DNA of 64,000 bases from Collinsella sp. (GTDB lineage Bacteria; Actinomycetota; Coriobacteriia; Coriobacteriales; Coriobacteriaceae): the NCBI GenBank assembly GCA_018378775.1, contig JAGZWV010000005.1, positions 1 through 64,000 of the forward strand, given 5' to 3'. Under the pieces are notes generated by a model, which was not told the origin of the DNA, ran no database searches, and saw only the letters and a program-made list of their open reading frames with translations. Positions 53,753 through 61,751 of this stretch are shown here, one piece after another (position 1 is the stretch's first letter; every line of letters begins with the position of its first letter). The translations under genes and the position numbers were made by a program.

Positions 53753-54592
53753 ATGGGAGCCGTCCACGTTCGCACGCCTAAGAACTTTGTGCTCGAGGAG
53801 CGCCTGGAGCGCTACGCCGATGCGATCGAGACGAACCCCGAGAACTATGCCGGACACTGGTGTGAGGCATGCACGCCGGCTGGCGGCAAGCCCTTCGGCC
53901 GCCTTCATCTCGACTTAGGCTGCGGCAAAGGAACTTACCTGGTTGAGCGCGCTCGCCGTGAGCCCGATACCCTCTTTATCGGTATGGACCAGGAGCCCAT
54001 CTGCATCGCCTATGCCGCTCAGAAGATCTGCGAGCAGGAACTGCCCAACGCGCTCGTGCTGCCCCGAGGCGCCGCATCGCTGCCGCAGCTGTTCGCCGCA
54101 GGCGAGCTCGATGCCATCACTATCAACTTTCCCACGCCGCAGCCCAAGGCCAAGTACGCCAAAAAGCGACTTGTCCATGTCGACCATCTGATGCTCTACC
54201 GTCCGCTCTTTGCTGCCGGCGCCACCGTCGCACTGCGCACCGACAGTAAACCACTGCGCGACTACGCCCTGGGTCAGTTTGCCGCGGCCGGCTACGACAC
54301 GCTTTGGGTAAGTGACGACGTCCGCCGCGACCATCCCGAGCATCCCGAGACCGAATACGAGTGCCGAACGCGCGAGATGGGCGCTGTCGTCTATGGCATC
54401 TGCGCCACACCCGGTGCGGAGCCCACCGAAGAGCAGCTCGCGGCAGGCCGGGCGCAGGAGCAGAGCCTCGCCTGCTATCTGCCCGACGATCTCGATGAAC
54501 TCACCTACGTGCCCCTCGGCATGGAAGAAGCCGTTGAGAACTTTAAGAACCGCGCCCGCAAGGGTAAGAAGCGCCTGCCGCAAGAACGCTAA
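53753..54592 (+). CDS. trmB: TrmB-like tRNA (guanine-N7) methyltransferase, divergent
   Basis: This 279-residue protein matches TrmB, which methylates G46 of tRNA: SAM motif LDLGCGKGTYLVERA near 49, LFIGMDQEPI near 74, KRLVHVDHL near 142 and TEYECRTREMG near 200. The active-site motif is NFPTPQPK where family members normally read FPDPWPK, so the aspartate and tryptophan are replaced. The C-terminal 70 residues add an extension. It may be a paralogue with altered activity. CAAGGAG lies six bases before the ATG. Confidence 0.8.
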   Translation: MGAVHVRTPKNFVLEERLERYADAIETNPENYAGHWCEACTPAGGKPFGRLHLDLGCGKGTYLVERARREPDTLFIGMDQEPICIAYAAQKICEQELPNALVLPRGAASLPQLFAAGELDAITINFPTPQPKAKYAKKRLVHVDHLMLYRPLFAAGATVALRTDSKPLRDYALGQFAAAGYDTLWVSDDVRRDHPEHPETEYECRTREMGAVVYGICATPGAEPTEEQLAAGRAQEQSLACYLPDDLDELTYVPLGMEEAVENFKNRARKGKKRLPQER

Positions 54593-54661
54593 CGATCGCT
54601 AGCATCACACGCCCATTTCCTGCATTTTCTTTCGCGCTGGCGCCCCGCGCCGCCGCTACGC

Positions 54662-54667
54662 CATAAT
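54662..54667 (+). promoter_or_regulatory. -10 box before the DUF3516 helicase gene
   Basis: CATAAT lies 35 bases before the helicase start. No clear -35 accompanies it. Confidence 0.3.
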
Positions 54668-54701
54668 AGTTGGCGGACAATCGCGAGAGAAAGCAAACCA
54701 C

Positions 54702-57383
54702 ATGGCACAGACCACGACAGATACCGCCGCCAGCACCGTCTCCGGCGCCGGCGCCGCCAGCTCGTTCTCGGGCGGCACAGGCACCGAGGCCGAGTTCGGC
54801 TCGCTCGGAGCGCTCTCCCCCACCTGGTGGGAGCCCGAGGACGGCAGCGAGCCCGAGCCATGGCTCACGCCCGATCAGGCCTTCGAGCGCTTCTTCGAAT
54901 GGACGAGCGACCGCGGCATCGAGCTGTGGGACCACCAAGAAGAAGCCCTCATGGATCTTGCCGCCGGCGATCATGTCATTTTGGGCACGCCGACCGGCTC
55001 GGGCAAATCGCTTGTCGCGCTGGGCATGCTCTTTATGGGCATGGCGCAAGGCAAGCGTTGCTACTACACGGCCCCCATCAAGGCTCTGGTTAGCGAGAAG
55101 TTTTTTGACCTGGTGCAGGTGCTCGGCCGCGATAACGTCGGCATGATCACCGGCGACACGCATATCAACACCAAGGCACCCGTCATTTGCTGCACAGCCG
55201 AGATCCTTGCCAACGACGCGCTGCGCGAGGGTGAGGATGCCGATGTGGGCTGCGTCGCCATGGATGAGTTCCACTACTTCGCCGACCCCGACCGCGGCTG
55301 GGCATGGCAGGTACCGCTGCTCACCCTGCCCCACACACAATTCATGCTCATGAGCGCCACGCTTGGCGATGTCACCGCTATTGCAGCCTCGCTCGAGGAA
55401 CACACCGGCGCCACCTGCGACCTCGTCGTCGACGCCCCGCGTCCCGTACCGCTGAGCTACGACTATGTGACGACCTCGCTCGAGGGCACCGTTGAGCTCG
55501 CGATGCGCCGCGGCGAGGCACCGCTCTACATCGTGCACTTTAGCCAAGACGCCGCACTCGCAACGGCACAGTCACTCGCCAACTTTGGCATTGCCAGCAA
55601 GGAGCAGCGCGAGGCTATTAAGGAGGCTGCCAAGGGCACGAGCTTCTCGACGGCCTTCGGCAAGATCCTCAAGCGCCTGCTCGGCTGCGGCGTCGGCGTG
55701 CACCACGCCGGCATGCTGCCGCGCTATCGCTTGCTGGTCGAGCGCCTGGCGCAGCAGGGGTTGCTGCCCGTCATCTGCGGCACCGACACGCTCGGCGTCG
55801 GCATCAACGTGCCCATCCACACCGTGGTGCTCACCGCACTCACCAAGTTCGACGGCTACAAGATGCGTCGTCTGCGCGCCCGTGAGTTCCATCAGATCGC
55901 CGGCCGCGCCGGTCGCTCGGGCTTTGACACCGAGGGCATGGTCATCGCCGAGGCCCCGGAGCACGAGATCGAGAACGCCAAGCTCATGGCCAAGGCAGGC
56001 GACGACCCCAAAAAGCTCCGCAAGATTAAAAAGAAGAAAGCTCCCGAGGGCTTTGTCACCTGGAACAAGCAGACCTTTGAGCGCCTGATCGAGACGCAGC
56101 CCGAGACGCTCAAACCGCGTCTTCGCATCACGCACTCCATGGTGATTAGCGTGGTCGAGCAGGGCGGTGACGCTCGCGCCCGCGTGCACGACCTCATCGA
56201 GACAAGCCTGCAAACGCCCGAGGAAAAGGCGAAGCTCGAGGTTCGTGCCGATGAGATTTTCGCCACACTCATCGACTCCGGCGTCGTCGTGCGTACCGAG
56301 GTGCCGCCCGCGCCCGACGCTCCGGCTGACGCCGCACCGGATATCGATTACGCGCTGACGGTCGATCTGCCCGAGGACTTTGCGCTCGACCAGCCGCTTT
56401 CGCCGTTTTTGCTCGCCGCGCTGGAGCTGCTCGACCCCGAGAGCGAGACCTACACCATGGACCTCATCTCGATGGTCGAGGCAACACTCGAGGACCCCAA
56501 GCAGGTGCTGCGCGCACAGGAGCGCGCAGCACGTGATCGCGCCATGGCCGAGATGAAAGCAGACGGCATCGAGTATGAGGAGCGCCTGGAGCGCATCCAG
56601 GATGTCACCTACGAAAAACCGCTCGAAGACTTGCTCGATGCAGCCTTTGATAAGTATTGCCAGGAAGTACCTTGGGCCAACGACTACCAGCTCTCGCCCA
56701 AGAGCGTCCTGCGCGACATGCTCGAGAGCGCGAGCGACTTTAAGGGCTATATCCAAAAGCTCGGCATCGCCCGCTCCGAGGGCATTCTGCTGCGCTACCT
56801 GGCTGAGGCCTACCGCTCGCTCGATCGCACCGTACCGATCGAAAAGCGCGACGAGCGCTTGCGCGACATCATTTCGTGGCTGGGCTTTGTGGTGCGCTCG
56901 GTCGACTCGAGCCTGGTTGACGAGTGGGAGAACGCCGGCAACCCGGCCGCACTCGACGCCGCACCACCCCAGGGCATCGACGAGGTCGTGGCGGACCGCC
57001 GCGGTTGCACCCTGCTGGTGCGCAACGCACTCTTCCGCCGCGTGACCCTTGCCGCCCGTGGACACTTGCGCGACTTGGGCGAGCTCGACGAGGACTGGGG
57101 CATGAGCGAGGTGCGCTGGCAAAAGGCGCTCGATGCCTATCACGAGCAGCACGAGGAGATTCTCACCAACGGCGACGCCCGCAGCTCGGCGATGTTTACC
57201 ATCGACGAGAGCGACGAAAAGACCGATCACGTGTGGCACGTGCATCAGATCTTTGCCGATGAGGATGGCGATCACGACTTTGGCATCATGGGCGATGTCG
57301 ACCTGGACGCCACGCAAGACGGCGGCGAGGTCATCTTCAAGAACTACCGCGTCGGCTTTATCGAGGATTTGCTCGAGGACTAG
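54702..57383 (+). CDS. Ski2-like DEAD/DEAH helicase with DUF3516 C-terminus
   Basis: This 893-residue SF2 helicase has motif I GTPTGSGKS near residue 94, motif II DEFH near 188, motif III MSATLGD near 220, and VHHAGMLPRYR, GTDTLGVGINVP and QIAGRAGRSG in the second RecA domain. The C-terminal 450 residues match the DUF3516 region of actinobacterial Ski2/Mtr4-like helicases, which are suspected RNA helicases. The first 45 residues are low-complexity. A strong terminator follows. Confidence 0.9.
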   Translation: MAQTTTDTAASTVSGAGAASSFSGGTGTEAEFGSLGALSPTWWEPEDGSEPEPWLTPDQAFERFFEWTSDRGIELWDHQEEALMDLAAGDHVILGTPTGSGKSLVALGMLFMGMAQGKRCYYTAPIKALVSEKFFDLVQVLGRDNVGMITGDTHINTKAPVICCTAEILANDALREGEDADVGCVAMDEFHYFADPDRGWAWQVPLLTLPHTQFMLMSATLGDVTAIAASLEEHTGATCDLVVDAPRPVPLSYDYVTTSLEGTVELAMRRGEAPLYIVHFSQDAALATAQSLANFGIASKEQREAIKEAAKGTSFSTAFGKILKRLLGCGVGVHHAGMLPRYRLLVERLAQQGLLPVICGTDTLGVGINVPIHTVVLTALTKFDGYKMRRLRAREFHQIAGRAGRSGFDTEGMVIAEAPEHEIENAKLMAKAGDDPKKLRKIKKKKAPEGFVTWNKQTFERLIETQPETLKPRLRITHSMVISVVEQGGDARARVHDLIETSLQTPEEKAKLEVRADEIFATLIDSGVVVRTEVPPAPDAPADAAPDIDYALTVDLPEDFALDQPLSPFLLAALELLDPESETYTMDLISMVEATLEDPKQVLRAQERAARDRAMAEMKADGIEYEERLERIQDVTYEKPLEDLLDAAFDKYCQEVPWANDYQLSPKSVLRDMLESASDFKGYIQKLGIARSEGILLRYLAEAYRSLDRTVPIEKRDERLRDIISWLGFVVRSVDSSLVDEWENAGNPAALDAAPPQGIDEVVADRRGCTLLVRNALFRRVTLAARGHLRDLGELDEDWGMSEVRWQKALDAYHEQHEEILTNGDARSSAMFTIDESDEKTDHVWHVHQIFADEDGDHDFGIMGDVDLDATQDGGEVIFKNYRVGFIEDLLED

Positions 57384-57403
57384 CCGAATCAGCCGGGTAA
57401 ACG

Positions 57404-57443
57404 AAACGGGGCCGCTGGCAATGTTGCCAGCGGCCCCGTTTTT
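57404..57443. terminator. terminator after the DUF3516 helicase
   Basis: A perfect 17-bp stem beginning ACGGGGCCGCTGGCA with a 3-base loop, followed on the plus strand by TTTTTTG. It can also serve the converging DUF2130 gene, with only TTT on that side. Confidence 0.9.
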
Positions 57444-57461
57444 TGCGCCATGCGCTATGCG

Positions 57462-59219
57462 CTACTCGGCATCCTCGACCTCATACGCATCGGCCTCGGC
57501 AGGCTCATCGCCCGTGCCCATTGCCGTCTCGCGCGCCTCATCAAACGCCGCTTTCATGGTCTTGTTGCCCCAGGTGAGCTTGCGAATCGTAAGCTCATCG
57601 GCCTTGTTGTGGGCCAAGCGCAGGTTCTCGGTGCTGCGACGCAGATCGTCCTTGGTCTTCTCGAGCTGCTTGATGGCAGCATCGATCTCCTTGATCGCCG
57701 ATTCGAACTGCTTGCTCGCCAGGTTGTAGTTGCGTGAGAAGCCGTCCTTGAACTTTTCCATCTTGGCTTCGAAGTTCGTGACGTCGATGTTCTGCTGCTT
57801 GTACTCTGCTAGCTCCTGCTTATAGCGTAGCGATCCCATGGCGGCGTTGCGCAGGAGGGTGATGATCGGGATGAAGAACTGCGGACGGATCACGTACATC
57901 TTCTCGTAGCGGTAGCTCACGTCCACAATGCCGGCGTTATAGAGCTCGCTCTCGGGCTCGAGCAGCGTGCAAAGCACCGCGTACTCGCAGCCTTTCTGAC
58001 GACGGTCATGATCGAGCTTCTTAAAGAAGTCCTCGTTCTTGTGTTTGGTCGCGGTTTCGTCGTTCTCGTTTTTCATCTCGAACATAATCGAGATGATTTC
58101 GTTGCCGCTCGCGTCGCACTCACGGAAGATGAAATCGCCCTTGGTGCCCTCGGATGCATCGTTGTCCTTCTCAAAATACGCATTGGGAAACGCCGTCATA
58201 CGCAAGCGATTGAACTCAGTCTCGCAGTGCTGCTCGAGCGACTCGCCCACCATCTTGGTAGACAGGCGCACCTTCATGTCCTTCAGGCGCTCGATCTCTT
58301 CATCCTTATATCGAATGAGCTCGTCACTCGCACGCTTGGCCTGTGCAAGCTCGAGCTCGTGGGCAGCCTTGGCCTGTTCCTCGCGAGAATCGCGCACCGC
58401 CAGCTCGCTCGTAAGCTTCGCGCGTGCCTCATCGCGCTCACGCTCCGCCGCAGCGACCGCCTCCGACAGGCTCATCTTTGCCGTCAGCTCCTGTTCGCGC
58501 AGCTGGGCGCGAAGACTCTCTGCCTCCTGCGCAGACTGAGCCTTTGCAGCGGAGAACTCCTCCTGCACCTTCGCCTGATAGTCGGCAAGCGTGCGCTCGG
58601 CTTCGCTACGAGCAGCATTAAGCTCGCGCTGGGACTCGGCTGCCGCGGCGGCAAGCGCCATCTCCTGGGCCTTGTCTGCAGCGGAGAGCTTCGCCTGCAG
58701 CTCGGCAATCTGAGTGTCGCGGGCGGCCAGGTCGTTTTGAGCGGCGTTACGCACCGCTGCCTCGACAAGCTTGGCCTCGTCATCCTTGCGGCCTAACTGC
58801 GCACGTAAGCTATCAATCTCGCGCTGGAGCTCGGCGTTTTCCTTTTGAGCATCGGCACGGGCCTCAACCGCCGCACGCTGGCTTGCGCTCTCGCGTTCTG
58901 CGGCGGCGCCCTCAAGCTTGGCACGCAACTCGGCAAGCTCGGCGTCGCGCTTGGCAACTTCCTGCGCCAGCTCCTGAGCCGCGATGTTCTTCTGTTCAGC
59001 GAGCTGAGCGTCGCGCTGAGACTTCGCCTCCTGCAACGCAGACGCCGAACGCGAGCGCTCAAGCTCCAGTGCCTGCTCGCCCTCGCGTTGGACGGCCTTC
59101 ACGCGTTCATCCAGATCGCGCGAGAACTCGGCATCACGCACCTGTTTGACGATATCCGCATAGCCGGACGCATCGACCTTAAAGACTTCGCCGCAATGCG
59201 GGCACTTGATCTCGTTCAT
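57462..59219 (-). CDS. DUF2130 coiled-coil protein
   Basis: This 585-residue protein has an N-terminal zinc-ribbon-like pair (IKCPHCGEVF), a long coiled coil (about 30-310) rich in Glu, Ala, Gln and Arg, then a globular domain (about 320-500; NRLRMTAFPNAYFEKDND, GDFIFRECDASGNEIISIMFE, CEYAVLCTLLEPESELYNAGI) and a second coiled coil. That order is DUF2130. The globular part resembles nuclease-like folds with an acidic/Lys core (EMKNE), but catalysis is not shown. It appears monocistronic. Confidence 0.87.
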   Translation of the reverse strand: MNEIKCPHCGEVFKVDASGYADIVKQVRDAEFSRDLDERVKAVQREGEQALELERSRSASALQEAKSQRDAQLAEQKNIAAQELAQEVAKRDAELAELRAKLEGAAAERESASQRAAVEARADAQKENAELQREIDSLRAQLGRKDDEAKLVEAAVRNAAQNDLAARDTQIAELQAKLSAADKAQEMALAAAAAESQRELNAARSEAERTLADYQAKVQEEFSAAKAQSAQEAESLRAQLREQELTAKMSLSEAVAAAERERDEARAKLTSELAVRDSREEQAKAAHELELAQAKRASDELIRYKDEEIERLKDMKVRLSTKMVGESLEQHCETEFNRLRMTAFPNAYFEKDNDASEGTKGDFIFRECDASGNEIISIMFEMKNENDETATKHKNEDFFKKLDHDRRQKGCEYAVLCTLLEPESELYNAGIVDVSYRYEKMYVIRPQFFIPIITLLRNAAMGSLRYKQELAEYKQQNIDVTNFEAKMEKFKDGFSRNYNLASKQFESAIKEIDAAIKQLEKTKDDLRRSTENLRLAHNKADELTIRKLTWGNKTMKAAFDEARETAMGTGDEPAEADAYEVEDAE

Positions 59220-59277
59220 AGCAGCTCCTCGATGGACGCAAATTCTAATCGCCTACACTCTACCGCGCCGCGCGGAC

Positions 59278-59312
59278 AAAAAAGGCGCCGCCGCCATAAT
59301 GGCAACGGCGCC
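59278..59312 (-). terminator. terminator of the YdjC gene
   Basis: On the minus strand GGCGCCG and CGGCGCC (59306-59312 and 59284-59290) close a stem with an inner GCC/GGC, followed by six T. It lies 47 bases past the YdjC stop, with a GGGACAGG hairpin between. Confidence 0.8.
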
Positions 59313-59313
59313 A

Positions 59314-59352
59314 AAACCACCACAAAGGCGCCTGTCCCCATCGTGGTGGTTT
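59314..59352. repeat. 39-bp hairpin of the GGGACAGG family (copy A)
   Basis: Arms AAACCACCAC and GTGGTGGTTT enclose AAAGGCGCCTGTCCCCATC. It is 39 bases, as is the copy at 60145, with the same arms and nearly the same loop. Both lie just past the stop of a minus-strand gene. Confidence 0.8.
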
Positions 59353-59359
59353 GAGTACT

Positions 59360-60124
59360 TTACAGGTCGCGGTAGTCGATGAGGCGAAGATCGTCCTGAG
59401 CCTCGAGCCACGCCCACAGCTCGGGGTCGATCAACGCATCGACCTCCTTGGTACGATCGGTCGTAAGCGAGCTACTCTCGAGGATAAAACGGTCAAGATA
59501 GCCCGGATGGCAGACAAAGACGACCGTCTCGCCATCGGCCATCTCGCGAACCGTCTGCATGATTGCTTCCTTGGGCTCGTAGCCCGGCTCCATCGAGCGC
59601 ATCACCATGCGCAAATCGGTGTCTCCGCAATGCACCACGGCCGTGGGGTCGAAGCTCGCCTTTTGCTCCTTAAGGCCCAACTCCTGTGCCACCGTCGAGA
59701 TCGCTCGATTGAGGTTTTTGCTCATAACGGCGTGAGCCTCAAAGTAATCGGGTTCGCGACCCACGATCTCGACAAAGCGGTCGTGCTGCGCACGAATCTC
59801 GATACAGGCCTCGTCAAAGTCGATCAGTTCCTCGCCGCGCTTAAAGTGCTCGCGGAAGGTACGGCTGCTATGGAACTCACCGTTTTCATCGAGCAGGCTT
59901 GGAATGAGTGCCGGATCGGCACACGGCTTGCCCAGGCACACGTTGGCATGCTGGCCCACCGCAATGTCAGCATCCGCCACGAGTGACCAGCCATGCTCGG
60001 CCTCGGGCATATTTGGCATGAGTCCCACCGAGCACACCAGGCCCTCATCGACGCTGCGGGCGATCCCTAAGTCAACGGCATACGAATAGCCGAGATCGTC
60101 GGCACGAATAAGCAGTTGTTTCAT
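59360..60124 (-). CDS. YdjC/ChbG-family carbohydrate deacetylase
   Basis: This 254-residue protein begins LLIRADDLGYSYAVDLGIARS, with the metal-binding DD pair at 9-10, and contains VGLMPNMPEAEHG, VGQHANVCLGKP with a metal His, and FEAHAVMSK. Members (ChbG, HpnK) remove acetyl groups from chito-oligosaccharides or hopanoid precursors. It is a cytoplasmic enzyme without signal peptide. No chitobiose operon is near, so the substrate is unknown. Confidence 0.85.
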   Translation of the reverse strand: MKQLLIRADDLGYSYAVDLGIARSVDEGLVCSVGLMPNMPEAEHGWSLVADADIAVGQHANVCLGKPCADPALIPSLLDENGEFHSSRTFREHFKRGEELIDFDEACIEIRAQHDRFVEIVGREPDYFEAHAVMSKNLNRAISTVAQELGLKEQKASFDPTAVVHCGDTDLRMVMRSMEPGYEPKEAIMQTVREMADGETVVFVCHPGYLDRFILESSSLTTDRTKEVDALIDPELWAWLEAQDDLRLIDYRDL

Positions 60125-60144
60125 AACGACTCCAATCTATGGAA

Positions 60145-60183
60145 AAACCACCACAAAGGTGCCTGTCCCCTTTATGGTGGTTT
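60145..60183. repeat. 39-bp hairpin of the GGGACAGG family (copy B)
   Basis: Arms AAACCACCA and TGGTGGTTT enclose CAAAGGTGCCTGTCCCCTTTA. It sits five bases past the metallophosphoesterase stop. Confidence 0.8.
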
Positions 60184-60188
60184 GAAAG

Positions 60189-60734
60189 CTACAGTCCAAA
60201 GAAGCTCAAGATCTGGTCTCGGTTTACGGGCTTGTAGCCATTGGCGTCGAGGCCCACATCGTAGCGGTAGATGGGGCGTTCGCGATCACGGTTGCGCGTG
60301 TTGGTGCGGTCTCCCCTGCTGTGGATATGTCCGTGCAGCATAATGGCGCCACGCGCTTTGCCGTTCCAACTGAGCATGGGGTAATGGCTCAAAACCAGGC
60401 GATGTCCCTTGGCATAGCCGGGGGCAATTTCCAGGTAATCGCGCACGTCATCCCAAATGTGCGGTGCGTCCGGATCTTCCCAATCGCCGTCATGGTTACC
60501 GCGGATGAGCGTCACGTTCTGACAGGCAATGCGCTCGCGCAGGAGCACGGCCTCCGCCATGGGCAAGCGATACGTAAAGTCTCCCAGGATATAGAGGCGG
60601 TCGTCCGCAGCAACGCACTCGTTAATGGCGTCAATAACCTTGCGGTTCATCTCCTCGACCGAGGCGAACGGCCGATCCATATCGTGCAGGATATTCGTAT
60701 CGCCCAGGTGCAGGTCGGCGGTAAACCACATCAT
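60189..60734 (-). CDS. metallophosphoesterase family protein
   Basis: This protein of about 181 residues has all five calcineurin-like metal motifs: FTADLHLGDTN near 4, LGDFTYR near 50, RGNHDGDWED near 77, LSHYPML near 115 and LHGHIHSRGD near 135. It should hydrolyse a phosphomonoester or diester with two metal ions; the substrate is unknown. ATG 60732-60734 follows GAGG by six bases; an ATG five codons earlier has no ribosome site. Confidence 0.87.
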   Translation of the reverse strand: MMWFTADLHLGDTNILHDMDRPFASVEEMNRKVIDAINECVAADDRLYILGDFTYRLPMAEAVLLRERIACQNVTLIRGNHDGDWEDPDAPHIWDDVRDYLEIAPGYAKGHRLVLSHYPMLSWNGKARGAIMLHGHIHSRGDRTNTRNRDRERPIYRYDVGLDANGYKPVNRDQILSFFGL

Positions 60735-60800
60735 CGTCTGTGTCCTCATTTCGCAACGCGTCTAACACGTGCCTAGTATACAGACGCTTTGGCGCAGCGG

Positions 60801-60980
60801 TTACCCAAAGAGCCCGCCAAACAGTCCACGGCGGCGCTTGTCATTCTTCTTCGATACGTCGTCCCGTGCGTTCTTATCCTTCCGCTTTTCTCGATCCTGC
60901 TCCAGCTCATCGTCATCGAGCAGCAAGTCCCACTCAAACGGTTCATCCGTCAGATCAAACAGGTCGTCGTCATCAAACAT
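60801..60980 (-). CDS. 59-residue acidic/basic hypothetical protein
   Basis: GGGGAGG lies five bases before the ATG, so translation is likely. The product starts MFDDDDLFDLTDEPFEWDLL and stays strongly acidic for 30 residues, then turns strongly basic (DKRRRG) and ends GLFGGLFG. No domain is recognised. The charge split and small hydrophobic tail suggest a disordered adaptor. It is 18 bases from the HIRAN gene on the same strand and probably in its transcript. Confidence 0.65.
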   Translation of the reverse strand: MFDDDDLFDLTDEPFEWDLLLDDDELEQDREKRKDKNARDDVSKKNDKRRRGLFGGLFG

Positions 60981-60998
60981 GACAGCCTCCCCTAGCGG

Positions 60999-61325
60999 CT
61001 AGCGGGCATCCGCCACATAAAGGCCAACGCGCACCTGATGCCAGGGGCTGCGCTCGGGCGCAACCTGCTGCACGCGGGCTTCAAACACATCTTCGTGCCC
61101 GTAATACATCATCACGGACAGCGGGCCAACCTCGTTTCCCGGAACATAGCCGAGCTTGATCTTGCCGAAATAGATCGCGACCGCCTCGGGATCGTGGGGA
61201 TTATCGCGCTCGGCACACAGTGTCAGTTTATCGCCCGCTTTCAGATCGCCCAGAACCAATGCGCCGTCGGCATACTGAAATCCAGCGATGTGAAACGATA
61301 AAAGAACACGTGAAGGCTCGTACAT
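60999..61325 (-). CDS. stand-alone HIRAN domain protein
   Basis: This 108-residue protein consists of one HIRAN domain: SFHIAGFQYADG, LTLCAERDNPHDPEAVAIYF and GKIKLGYVPGNEVGPLS. In eukaryotic HLTF and bacterial homologues the domain binds DNA 3' ends or stalled forks; here it is free. ATG 61323-61325 follows GGAG by five bases. The 59-residue protein follows after 20 bases. It may recruit a repair helicase. Confidence 0.87.
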   Translation of the reverse strand: MYEPSRVLLSFHIAGFQYADGALVLGDLKAGDKLTLCAERDNPHDPEAVAIYFGKIKLGYVPGNEVGPLSVMMYYGHEDVFEARVQQVAPERSPWHQVRVGLYVADAR

Positions 61326-61438
61326 GGCAGCTCCTCTAACGTCCGGAATAACCGGCACTTAACCTTATTGAGAAGTCTACGAACTCGTGCGGACACAAAT
61401 AGACCAACCCGGGTCTTTTCGACCGTTTGTCGCAACGC
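61326..61438. other. intergenic region upstream of the HIRAN gene
   Basis: No gene is seen. A short AGACC-AACCCG-GGTCT hairpin (61401-61416) is followed by TTTT on the plus strand, and could weakly end the minus-strand toxin transcript on the other side. Confidence 0.4.
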
Positions 61439-61467
61439 TTGCATGCCAGAGCGCTTGCAGATAAGAT
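61439..61467 (+). promoter_or_regulatory. plus-strand promoter facing the toxin gene
   Basis: TTGCAT (61439-61444) and TAAGAT (61462-61467) are 17 bases apart, one of the best sigma-70 matches in the window. It drives no gene on its own strand but fires toward the minus-strand toxin ORF, so its transcript would be antisense to the toxin mRNA 3' part. Confidence 0.6.
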
Positions 61468-61561
61468 AGGAGCACGGATGGCACCCGTGGCAGCGGGTCT
61501 TGCCAACCCCGATACACGTTTACATCGTGAGAAGTGGCCGTCTTCGCTTACGCGGGGGCGG

Positions 61562-61645
61562 CTATTTCGTTCGGCCGATAAACAGGCCGAGTTCTATAGC
61601 CACGATTAACAACGCCAATAACGAAATAACATCGCTTACGCTCAT
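61562..61645 (-). CDS. putative holin-like type I toxin peptide
   Basis: The ORF encodes 27 residues starting MSVSDVISLLALLIVAIELG and ending GRTK: one membrane helix and a basic tail. Start and pattern match the putative holin-like toxin family (MSxxExxxLM type, related to TxpA/BsrG) of Firmicutes. The ribosome site AAGGGA six bases upstream is buried in a hairpin, as in type I toxin mRNAs. A strong promoter on the opposite strand faces it. Expression and toxicity are untested; the call is by pattern. Confidence 0.65.
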   Translation of the reverse strand: MSVSDVISLLALLIVAIELGLFIGRTK

Positions 61646-61646
61646 A

Positions 61647-61671
61647 CCAATTCCCTTCTAAAGGGAGTTGG
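61647..61671 (-). promoter_or_regulatory. hairpin hiding the toxin ribosome-binding site
   Basis: On the minus strand CCAACTCCCTT pairs with AAGGGAATTGG (ten of eleven bases) over a TAG loop. The second arm carries the Shine-Dalgarno sequence of the toxin ORF. Confidence 0.6.
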
Positions 61672-61708
61672 CCCATCCGTACCCCATGGCAGTAGTCTAA
61701 CGCAAATT

Positions 61709-61742
61709 GCGGGTAATAGGAACACTTGTTCGTATTACCCGC
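61709..61742 (-). terminator. hairpin after the aldehyde dehydrogenase gene
   Basis: GCGGGTAATA and TATTACCCGC enclose an inner GAACA-AG-TGTTC stem. On the minus strand only AATTTG follows, so termination is uncertain, but its place ten bases after the stop codon fits. Confidence 0.5.
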
Positions 61743-61751
61743 TCCTATTTC

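Noticed and set aside
55572..57317. 581-codon frame opposite the DUF3516 helicase
   Set aside because: It is an antisense shadow of a gene with complete helicase motifs.
61427..61609. 60-codon plus-strand frame beside the toxin gene
   Set aside because: It has no good ribosome site and mixed composition. The RNA here is more likely an antisense regulator.
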